Shown one piece after another: positions 1 to 4,904 of a DNA stretch of 7,484 nt. The position numbers and the translations under genes are program-made. The stretch is taken from assembly GCA_020057445.1 (NCBI GenBank), contig JAGVFV010000100.1, positions 1-7,484 of the forward strand, in the 5' to 3' direction. The notes below the pieces were generated by a model. It searched no databases, was not told the origin of the DNA, and worked only from the letters and a program-made list of their open reading frames with translations. Origin of the DNA: an archaeon. GTDB taxonomy: Archaea > Nanobdellota > Nanobdellia > Woesearchaeales > JAHJEM01. Numbering within the stretch: position 1 is the first letter of the stretch; each line of letters starts with the position of its first letter.

Positions 1-25
1 CTGCGCCGATGATGCCGATGTTCAT
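1..25 (-). CDS. Start of a Rossmann-fold (NAD(P)-binding) protein, cut by the left edge
   Basis: Only the first eight codons are visible, reading MNIGIIGA on the minus strand. This beta-strand followed by a Gly-rich turn is how many NAD(P)-dependent enzymes begin, including Gfo/Idh/MocA oxidoreductases and nucleotide-sugar dehydrogenases. The ATG overlaps the TGA of the upstream short-chain dehydrogenase gene as ATGA, so the two are probably co-transcribed and translationally coupled. A GGAGG Shine-Dalgarno sequence lies 11 bases before the ATG. The family cannot be fixed from eight residues. A second oxidoreductase beside a sugar kinase and a dehydrogenase fits a sugar or nucleotide-sugar pathway, which is inference. 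Confidence 0.6.
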
Positions 26-762
26 CTGTTCTCGATCCTCCGAAGCGTGAATAGGTCTGAGTTGTTGATTGTCGGTGTGAGGTCCTCCCACTTGTCGTTG
101 ATGTGGAGGAATTTTCCGCTGATGCCGTCTGTCGTAAGCAGGAATGCGATCAGCGCAGTTAGCCGTTTTGGGTCTGCCCATTCCCGCGGTGGCTCTTTGT
201 AGGTCTCTTGTTTCCAGATGGCTGTATTGTGCGCCCCTGGCGCGATTACGTTGATGTCAAGTTCCGGGTATTCTTTTGCGAGTGTCTCGGTGAAACGCAC
301 GACCGCTGCTTTTGAGCTGCCATAGGCAGTGTGCATGGGAAAGGGATATGCGCTTCCTCCGCCAGAGAGGTTGATGATCTTTCCTCGCTTGTTTTTCAGG
401 AGAGTTGGCATGGTCGCGTGGCAGAGTGTTGCAGTGCCGTTGAGGTTGATGTCGATGGTCTGTTTCCACGTGGCTAGGTCGCATTCGTGGAATCTGCCAA
501 GGGGTATCATCCGTCCTGCGCAGTTGATGATCGCCTTGAGTTTGGAAAGGTCGTGTTTTGCAAGCTCAGTCTGAAGTTTTTTCTCGTCGGTGATGTCGCA
601 GGCGACGGTCTTCACATGTGGTCCTAACTCTGTTTGTGCTTTTGCGAGCTCTTCTGGTTTTCGTGCGATGAGGATGAGTTCATAGGAAGATAGTCCTTCT
701 GCTATCATCTTTCCGATTCCTCCTGACCCGCCGCTGATGATGATTGTTTCCATGATATTCAT
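22..762 (-). CDS. Short-chain dehydrogenase/reductase (SDR), classical type
   Basis: A 246-residue protein, a normal length for classical SDRs, which are soluble NAD(P)-dependent oxidoreductases. Visible motifs are the cofactor loop GGSGGIG (11-17), NCAG (80-83, the NAG-type motif), N106, S133 in NLSGGGS, the catalytic pair Y147 and K151 in YGSSK, and the APG motif near 174-176. The A-R-K after strand 2 (33-35) hints at NADP(H) preference, which is inference. An in-frame GTG at 828 would add a basic, low-complexity leader overlapping a tandem repeat and is rejected. ATG at 762 or 753 both place the first strand correctly; neither has a clear Shine-Dalgarno, so the start is uncertain by three codons. 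It lies downstream of the GHMP kinase and overlaps the next Rossmann gene by 4 bases. The substrate is unknown; a sugar or sugar-derived alcohol is plausible from context. Confidence 0.88.
   Translation of the reverse strand: MNIMETIIISGGSGGIGKMIAEGLSSYELILIARKPEELAKAQTELGPHVKTVACDITDEKKLQTELAKHDLSKLKAIINCAGRMIPLGRFHECDLATWKQTIDINLNGTATLCHATMPTLLKNKRGKIINLSGGGSAYPFPMHTAYGSSKAAVVRFTETLAKEYPELDINVIAPGAHNTAIWKQETYKEPPREWADPKRLTALIAFLLTTDGISGKFLHINDKWEDLTPTINNSDLFTLRRIENR
37..41 (-). promoter_or_regulatory. Ribosome binding site for the leftmost gene
   Basis: The minus strand reads GGAGGATCGAGAACAGATG, so GGAGG sits 11 bases before the ATG at 25-23, inside the last codons of the upstream gene. 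It matches the pyrimidine-rich 3' end of archaeal 16S rRNA and supports the ATGA-overlap start of the partial Rossmann gene. Confidence 0.55.
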
Positions 763-784
763 GTCGTGTTGTGCCGTGTTTTTT

Positions 785-901
785 TTGACCACTGTTTTGT
801 TTTCACGTCCTGATCGCCGTCTGACCACCGCATTTTGTTGGCAGTTTCTGACCGCCGCGTTCTGTTAGCAGTTTCTGGTCGCTGCGTTCTGTGAGCAGTC
901 A
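785..901. repeat. Diverged 27-bp tandem repeat between kinase and dehydrogenase genes
   Basis: Three consecutive 27-bp units occupy 821-847, 848-874 and 875-901. Each starts CTG(A/G)(C/T)C and contains a TTNTGTNNGCAGT core. By eye, units 1 and 2 share 23 of 27 bases and units 2 and 3 share 21 of 27. A weaker fourth copy (TTGACCACTG...TTTTGTTTTCACG) can be aligned at 785-809. The array fills most of the 145-base gap after the kinase stop. Because 27 is a multiple of three, one minus-strand frame repeats a QNAAxRNC-like peptide, but it is broken by a stop at 865-867. There is no spacer structure as in CRISPR. Confidence 0.75.
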
Positions 902-907
902 GCAGCA

Positions 908-1888
908 TTACACATTAAGTAATACCTTGCTTCCTTCGAAGTCAAAGGCAAAGCGCACTTCAGTGAGACCTTCTTTCTTCATCGCCTGCCGTAATTTTCG
1001 CGAGTCATTGGTGTAGAAGAGGAGGAATCCCCCTCCGCCGGCGCCGATCAGCTTTCCGCCGATAGCCCCGTTCGCCCTCGCAACATCGTACCACTTGTCG
1101 ATGTCAGGGTTGGACATATTTGTTGCGCGCTGTTTCTTGAAGAGCCAGTGCTCGTGCATGAGTTCGCCGAATCGTTTGAGGTTTCCTCCCTCGAGCGCCT
1201 CTTTTGAGGCAAGGCCTATCTCTTTTACCTTGTGCAGGTTCTCTATCATGGCGGAATCGTCGCGCTTTGTCGCGTCATCCTGCTGCTTGAGGACGCTTCC
1301 CGCGCTTCTTGTGAATCCGGTGAAGAAGAGGAGGAGGTTCTCTTCGAGGTCGATGAGCGTCTCGTCAGAGAGCTTGAGCGGTTTTGCGATGACGTTTCCG
1401 TCGCGATCGACTTCGAATTCAGTGATGCCGCCAAAGGTGGCGATGTATTGGTCCTGTTTTCCAGTCGGTTCTTTGAGGATGTTCATCTCCACATGGCAGG
1501 CGAGTTCTGCGACCTCTTTTGGGTCAAAGTGATCTTTGCGGAATGTCTGGAGCGCACGGATGAGTCCGACGCCAAAGGATCCGCTGCTGCCTAGACCCGT
1601 CTTTCCGGGGATGTCTGCCATGCTGGAGAGTTCCACGTTAGGCGGTATGTTGAGAAGCTTGAGTATCTCCCTGATGAGAGGGTGTTCGATGTCGTCAATG
1701 TTCTTTGTCCGTTCGATCTTGGAATACCTGATGATGTATTCGTTGACGAGCGGGTCGTTGAGGGTGATGTAGACGTACTTGTTGATGGCGGCAGATATCC
1801 AGTAGCCGCGGTGTTTCTTGTAGTATGATGGTATGTCTGTCCCGCCTCCTCCTAAGGGGATGCGTAGTGGCGTCTGGGTGATGATCAT
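908..1888 (-). CDS. GHMP-family sugar kinase, HddA-like (heptose-7-phosphate kinase type)
   Basis: A 326-residue ATP-dependent small-molecule kinase. All three GHMP motifs are present: the N-terminal substrate motif PLRIPLGGGGTD (7-18), the ATP loop GKTGLGSSGSFGVG (95-108), and the C-terminal KLIGAGGGGFLLF (279-291). D146 in PTGKQDQY is the likely catalytic Asp. The opening TPLRIPLGGGGTD and the GLGSSGSF loop resemble D-glycero-D-manno-heptose-7-phosphate kinase (HddA) and related fucose or galactose kinases more than mevalonate or homoserine kinases. The exact sugar is not provable here, and no GmhA or GmhB partner is visible. The start at ATG 1888 is supported by GAGGTG seven bases upstream and a TATA box about 60 bases upstream. 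It is divergent from the ribbon-helix-helix/nucleotidyltransferase gene and heads a probable operon with the dehydrogenase. Confidence 0.9.
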   Translation of the reverse strand: MIITQTPLRIPLGGGGTDIPSYYKKHRGYWISAAINKYVYITLNDPLVNEYIIRYSKIERTKNIDDIEHPLIREILKLLNIPPNVELSSMADIPGKTGLGSSGSFGVGLIRALQTFRKDHFDPKEVAELACHVEMNILKEPTGKQDQYIATFGGITEFEVDRDGNVIAKPLKLSDETLIDLEENLLLFFTGFTRSAGSVLKQQDDATKRDDSAMIENLHKVKEIGLASKEALEGGNLKRFGELMHEHWLFKKQRATNMSNPDIDKWYDVARANGAIGGKLIGAGGGGFLLFYTNDSRKLRQAMKKEGLTEVRFAFDFEGSKVLLNV

Positions 1889-1895
1889 GTGGTCG

Positions 1896-1901
1896 CACCT
1901 C
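1896..1901 (-). promoter_or_regulatory. Shine-Dalgarno site of the GHMP kinase gene
   Basis: On the minus strand, GAGGTG is followed by CGACCAC and then the ATG. This is a strong match to the archaeal consensus GGAGGTGA at normal spacing. It shows that the kinase mRNA has a leader, unlike the divergent gene, whose TATA box sits only about 27 bases before its ATG. Confidence 0.7.
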
Positions 1902-1906
1902 GTAAA

Positions 1907-1924
1907 GTAGGAATTCTTCCTACC
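1907..1924. promoter_or_regulatory. Inverted repeat GTAGGAA-TTC-TTCCTAC(C), candidate operator at the kinase promoter
   Basis: A perfect 7-bp inverted repeat with a 3-bp centre, GTAGGAATTCTTCCTAC, spans 1907-1923. With one bulged base the flanking AAA and TTT could extend it. The kinase TATA box at 1947-1954 puts the predicted start of transcription near 1924, so the repeat covers the start site, where a bound repressor would block initiation. The half-site TTCCTACC recurs at the divergent promoter. If transcribed, it could instead form a short hairpin at the 5' end of the kinase mRNA. Confidence 0.55.
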
Positions 1925-1946
1925 TTTTTGCAGTTCTCGCTACTTC

Positions 1947-1954
1947 TTTATATA
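1947..1954 (-). promoter_or_regulatory. TATA box of the GHMP kinase promoter
   Basis: The minus strand reads CGAAAAATATATAAAG, with TATATAAA as the TATA element and a purine-rich CGAAAA stretch upstream in the position of the archaeal B-recognition element. Transcription would start about 27 bases downstream, near 1924. That leaves a leader of about 35 bases containing the GAGGTG ribosome binding site. Confidence 0.5.
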
Positions 1955-1981
1955 TTTTTCGATTTTGTCGTCTATACTTGT

Positions 1982-1997
1982 GTCACTTAAAAGTGAC
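1982..1997. promoter_or_regulatory. Palindrome GTCACTT-AA-AAGTGAC between the divergent promoters
   Basis: A perfect 7-bp inverted repeat with a 2-bp AA centre. It lies 27 bases upstream of the kinase TATA box and 17 bases upstream of the TATA box of the rightward gene, a position typical of an activator or shared regulator site. It differs in sequence from the TTCCTACC half-sites, so a second factor may bind here. The evidence is symmetry and position only. Confidence 0.45.
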
Positions 1998-2014
1998 GCA
2001 AAATGACCGCTGTT

Positions 2015-2022
2015 TTTATATA
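2015..2022 (+). promoter_or_regulatory. TATA box TTTATATA of the rightward gene; leaderless promoter
   Basis: TTTATATA is centred about 26 bases before the ATG at 2045, which is the distance at which archaeal RNA polymerase initiates. The predicted transcript therefore begins at or beside the start codon. This decides the start in favour of ATG 2045 over the in-frame ATG at 2003, which lies upstream of the TATA box. Confidence 0.6.
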
Positions 2023-2040
2023 TTCCTACCATTTCTTACC
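2023..2040 (+). promoter_or_regulatory. Direct repeats TTCCTACC / TTCTTACC, candidate operator of the rightward gene
   Basis: TTCCTACC (2023-2030) and TTCTTACC (2033-2040) differ at one base and are spaced one helical turn apart (10 bp). They lie between the TATA box and the predicted transcription start. The first is identical to the right half-site of the inverted repeat at 1917-1924 in the kinase promoter. Ribbon-helix-helix proteins typically bind cooperatively to short repeated sites, and this gene encodes one, so autorepression is the simplest inference. Confidence 0.5.
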
Positions 2041-2044
2041 TATT

Positions 2045-2812
2045 ATGGCAAAGTCCAAGATCAGCATCTCTATCGATGAGGACGTGCTCCGTAGGGTCGA
2101 ATCGCAGATGAAGCGCGAAGGCACAAGGTCGCTTTCCGAGGCAATGCAAAACTATGTCACTCTCGGTCTTATGCGTGCAGGTATAAAGACAGCTGTCCTG
2201 CTGATGAGGAAGCGCGATTTCCATCTCCTATTTGAGAAGGTTTCTGGAAAGTTCTTGATCGAGCAGCATCTTGATTTCTTCGACAAGAGCGGGATTGAGC
2301 AAGTCTATTTCATCACATCGCATAACGAGCGTTTGAAGGATCTCAATACCATTATCGAGCGCCATAATATGGGCGTGCATTTTGTCTATGAGGAAAAGGA
2401 GCAGGGAAATATCTCTGCCCTGCGCCTTGTGGAGAAGAAGATCTTCGAACCCTTCCTCCTTGTCTATGGCGATACGTATTTCATGTTCGACAGCGCACGG
2501 ATGATAGAGCGGCATTTCCTCTCAAAGGCGCTCGTGACTGTCGGCCTGTACGGAGAGAAGCCACAGAAGACGTGTTCTGTCATCACCCTTGACGGCGATG
2601 ATATCAAGGAATTCAAGAAAGGCGTGCAGAAGGATTCCTTAATCATCGACATCGGTGTCTACATCCTCAATCCGGAAATATACAGGCAATTCCGCCCAGA
2701 TGACAAGAGCCTCGAGGCTCACGTCTTCCCGAGATTATGCGCGCTTGGCATGATAAAAGGATATTTCATCTACGGCGAGCACAAGCACTTAGGGCCGGAA
2801 GTGTGGGATTGA
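2045..2812 (+). CDS. Ribbon-helix-helix domain fused to a degenerate sugar-phosphate nucleotidyltransferase domain; probable regulator
   Basis: A 255-residue protein. Residues 4-45 form a CopG/Arc-like ribbon-helix-helix DNA-binding domain: strand KISISID, helix EDVLRRVESQMKREG, then SLSEAMQNYVTLGL. Residues 47-255 follow a sugar-1-phosphate nucleotidyltransferase fold. Landmarks are KTAVLL, GKFLIEQHLDFF, a GNISAL segment in place of GTAGAL, the metal-site region YGDTYFMFD (D143), IDIGVYILNP, and SLEAHVFPRL. The hallmark GGxGTRLxPLT and PKP segment between AVLL and GKFLIEQ is missing and shortened by about nine residues, and the C-terminal DIGTPE motif is replaced by KHLGPEVW. Catalysis is therefore doubtful, while ligand binding may persist. 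It is divergent from the sugar kinase operon and its promoter carries repeated sites. Inferred role: a transcription factor sensing a sugar nucleotide or sugar phosphate. Alternatively, it could be an active but divergent enzyme. Confidence 0.85.
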   Translation: MAKSKISISIDEDVLRRVESQMKREGTRSLSEAMQNYVTLGLMRAGIKTAVLLMRKRDFHLLFEKVSGKFLIEQHLDFFDKSGIEQVYFITSHNERLKDLNTIIERHNMGVHFVYEEKEQGNISALRLVEKKIFEPFLLVYGDTYFMFDSARMIERHFLSKALVTVGLYGEKPQKTCSVITLDGDDIKEFKKGVQKDSLIIDIGVYILNPEIYRQFRPDDKSLEAHVFPRLCALGMIKGYFIYGEHKHLGPEVWD

Positions 2813-2814
2813 AC

Positions 2815-3912
2815 TCAGTGGTTTTTTCGTGCTTTCTTTAGAATGTGCACTTCTCCTTTTTTAGCGTCGACTTCGACTAGGTCGCCGTCTTTGATTATTT
2901 TTGTCGCGTTTTTTGTCCCGACGATGCAGGGTATGTGAAGCTCTCGTGCTATGATCGATGCGTGGCACATCATCCCGCCCTCGTCAGTGACGATGCCTCC
3001 TGTCTTTCGAAGGAGAGGCATGAGCTCGGGATTGGTGCTTGCTGCGACAAGAATATCTCCCTTGTTGAATGTCTTTCCCTTGAAATCGTTTGTCAATATC
3101 AATCGTGCAATCCCTCTGACAGTTCCTGCGAAGGAGACTGTCCCCTTTATCTGCACGTCGTGCTCTTTTTCCTCTTCCAGCTTCGCGATCAGGTCTTCTG
3201 GTTTTTTTGTCCACTCCACAAGCTCTTTATTGTTGAAGCTCTGATAGATGAAAAGGTGCAGTTTTCGTTTCTTGCGCCTTTCGTCTATTGACTTGATGTT
3301 GTTTGAGAGCAATTCGGATAATGTGACGAGTTCAGCAGCTTCGGATGGGTTTTTGACCCCGAGCTCGGCCAGCCTCTTTATGGCGAGGGGTGTTATTGCC
3401 CCGTTGATCAGCCGGGGATAGAATGATGTTGCCCGCAGCCGTTCGCATGGACCGGTCACCTCTTTGTCTTTCTTGTCTTCAGAGGAAAGGTGGTCGTATA
3501 TCCAATAGGGGATGAATCCCGCATGGAGGGCATTGTCGACGTGGAAATCGATCTCTTTTTTTAGGGAAAGGAAATTCTTGGAATTTAATTTTTTCCTTGC
3601 TTGCTCATTTAATTGGAATCCCTTCCTAAAGATATCCTTTATCTTTCGCTTGTCTTTCGAAAGTGTTTCCATCGCCTGCTGGAATGCGTCCAATTGCCCT
3701 TTGATCCTGTAATTTCTTACGACGCCCGGATGTGTCTCGACCGAAAGAGAATAGGGCATGTGTGTTCCTATGACTTCATGAAATTCCTTTGAAAGGAACC
3801 AATGATTCCAGATTGAAGCGCCAAAGAGCGAGAATGGACGGGTGAGATAATGCGTCCAGTCGAGGGAGATTGTTTTCTCATCAAATGCAGAAAGCGGCTT
3901 GGCAGATTTCAT
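2815..3912 (-). CDS. Single PEP-utilising mobile (phosphohistidine swivelling) domain protein with helical N-terminal domain
   Basis: A 365-residue protein. Residues from about 260 to 357 match the swivelling domain of PEP synthase, pyruvate phosphate dikinase and rifampin phosphotransferase: an AGTVRGIARL strand, KGDILVAASTNPELMP, then TDEGGMMCHASIIARELHIPCIVGT with the phosphorylatable His at 317, and GDLVEVDAKKGEVHIL. The preceding ~260 residues are mostly helical and charged, with aromatic residues near the start. No ATP-grasp or PEP-binding barrel is present, so alone it cannot complete PEP synthesis; it would need a partner to phosphorylate its His. ATG 3912 is chosen over an in-frame TTG at 3930 because a TATA box sits about 27 bases upstream of it. 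Its stop is 2 bases from that of the convergent gene. It resembles each half of the large gene at 4901-7484. Confidence 0.82.
   Translation of the reverse strand: MKSAKPLSAFDEKTISLDWTHYLTRPFSLFGASIWNHWFLSKEFHEVIGTHMPYSLSVETHPGVVRNYRIKGQLDAFQQAMETLSKDKRKIKDIFRKGFQLNEQARKKLNSKNFLSLKKEIDFHVDNALHAGFIPYWIYDHLSSEDKKDKEVTGPCERLRATSFYPRLINGAITPLAIKRLAELGVKNPSEAAELVTLSELLSNNIKSIDERRKKRKLHLFIYQSFNNKELVEWTKKPEDLIAKLEEEKEHDVQIKGTVSFAGTVRGIARLILTNDFKGKTFNKGDILVAASTNPELMPLLRKTGGIVTDEGGMMCHASIIARELHIPCIVGTKNATKIIKDGDLVEVDAKKGEVHILKKARKNH
2820..2862 (+). terminator. Possible T-rich termination region of the rightward gene
   Basis: Two T6 tracts on the plus strand (2822-2827 and 2857-2862) follow the stop of the rightward gene within 50 bases. 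Archaeal RNA polymerase can terminate at T-rich runs without a hairpin. Both tracts lie inside the 3' end of the convergent gene, so the mRNAs would overlap. The evidence is weak. Confidence 0.25.
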
Positions 3913-4025
3913 GATGGCTGTCCGCGTCAATCAAATATAAATATGTTTCTGAAATTGGAATAAAATGGGCATTTGTGCTATTGACTCTAGCGAATGATAA
4001 GTTATTGTCTCCTTCTCCATGCTCA
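3913..4025. other. Intergenic region between phosphatase stop and next promoter
   Basis: These 113 bases hold the TATA box at 3934-3941 and a short minus-strand T-rich stretch (CCCATTTTATTCC) that might end the upstream transcript. No RNA gene, convincing hairpin or repeat is visible. Confidence 0.4.
3934..3941 (-). promoter_or_regulatory. TATA box TTTATATT; leaderless promoter
   Basis: On the minus strand, CAGAAACATATTTATATTTG contains TTTATATT centred about 26 bases before the ATG at 3912, with a purine-rich GAAACA upstream. The geometry predicts transcription starting at the ATG. The gene therefore has its own promoter, although it follows the histidine phosphatase gene on the same strand. 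Confidence 0.5.
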
Positions 4026-4904
4026 TCATAACCATGTCTGCTCGTAGTAATATCTTCCAAGTGTATGCTTGATGTAGTCTGCGTATTTGAATGTCTCTGC
4101 CCGATCTCCCGGGATGTGCAGGGTGTTGATGAGGAATGAAAAGATGATGGGGAAATGGGTGGTGCCTATGGAGATGGTGGTCTTGGACGGATCTGATGAT
4201 TCTTTGTCTATGAACCAGTGTTTTACAGAGTCATTGACAATTTTTCCATTTGGCGTTGCTGCCCAGGCTGTCCAAGCTCCGTGTGCAGGATCATCATTTT
4301 TGATGAGGCCTCCCGAGATATACTCGTCTTCTTGGAACGTGAGGGTGACATTCTTTCCGTACATCGGGTTGATGGCGTTGATCTTCAGCTTGATGAGTTC
4401 TGCGAACAGTTTTGTCCTATGGTAATTCGAATATAAGAGTTTCACCTGCACAGGCAGGCTGGACATGAGTATTTCTTCTTCGATGATCTCAGCGAATGCC
4501 TTTGCCTGGCGCACACCTTCTGGAGACAATTCACGTCCGGCCGAGGATTCCGGGCCTGCCAAGTCTGTCTCCATCTTTTCGGGATGGCGGACGAGGTAGG
4601 CGGAATTGCATGATGAGTATGCCCTGTATTTCTGGATGAGGAGAATTAATGTCTGTTGCGTATTTTGGGAGTCTTGTCTTCGGATATGTTCTCTTGCTGT
4701 CCGAAGATCCTCCGATATTCTCTGCAGGATGGACAGCTGGATCGGATTGATCGAGGCATTCCTCCTTTCTACATGCTGGCCGATGCATGTCGCAAGATCC
4801 TGTACAAGCCTGTCGATCACAGGATATTGTATCGGGCGCGTCTTTAGGCCCTTTTGTATGAGACTCAACTGCGCTTCTACATTCAATAATTTGTATGATG
4901 TCAT
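4026..4904 (-). CDS. Histidine phosphatase superfamily protein with helical N-terminal extension
   Basis: A 292-residue protein. Residues from about 101 carry the phosphoglycerate-mutase-like histidine phosphatase core: AYLVRHPEK with R106 and the nucleophile H107 (RHP in place of the usual RHG), ELSPEGVRQAKAFAEII, LYSNYHRTKLFAELIK with the phosphate-binding R163, and ISIGTTHFPIIF with the second catalytic H250. Residues 1-100 are a helix-rich extension (ERRNASINPIQLSILQRISE and similar) with no recognised family. No signal peptide is seen, so it is probably cytoplasmic. Its ATG overlaps the TGA of the swivelling-domain gene as ATGA, implying coupled translation. Family members act on phosphosugars, phosphoproteins or phosphohistidine (SixA). 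The coupling to a phosphohistidine carrier makes phosphohistidine removal an attractive inference, not a demonstrated one. Confidence 0.8.
   Translation of the reverse strand: MTSYKLLNVEAQLSLIQKGLKTRPIQYPVIDRLVQDLATCIGQHVERRNASINPIQLSILQRISEDLRTAREHIRRQDSQNTQQTLILLIQKYRAYSSCNSAYLVRHPEKMETDLAGPESSAGRELSPEGVRQAKAFAEIIEEEILMSSLPVQVKLLYSNYHRTKLFAELIKLKINAINPMYGKNVTLTFQEDEYISGGLIKNDDPAHGAWTAWAATPNGKIVNDSVKHWFIDKESSDPSKTTISIGTTHFPIIFSFLINTLHIPGDRAETFKYADYIKHTLGRYYYEQTWL

Noticed and set aside
763..828. GTG at 828 as the start of the short-chain dehydrogenase
   Set aside because: It adds a basic low-complexity leader encoded partly by tandem repeat; the Rossmann strand begins properly from ATG 762 or 753.
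785..901. 27-bp repeats as a CRISPR array
   Set aside because: The units are directly adjacent with no spacers and are diverged; there are no cas genes nearby.
1095..1772. Long plus-strand open frames opposite the kinase gene
   Set aside because: They are antisense to a gene with all family motifs, have Ser/Arg-rich composition typical of shadow frames, and have no promoter of their own.
2003..2044. In-frame ATG at 2003 adding 14 residues to the ribbon-helix-helix protein
   Set aside because: The extension spans the TATA box and the repeated octamers, and the encoded residues are hydrophobic and unlike the family. ATG 2045 lies at the leaderless distance from the TATA box.
3913..3930. TTG at 3930 as the start of the single-swivel protein
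   Set aside because: TTG is a rare start and would lie upstream of the transcription start predicted from the TATA box at 3934-3941.
3931..4020. Minus-strand 29-codon open frame (MEKETITYHSLES...) in the gap between two genes
   Set aside because: It contains the TATA box of the next gene, has no ribosome binding site and shows no family resemblance; chance is more likely.
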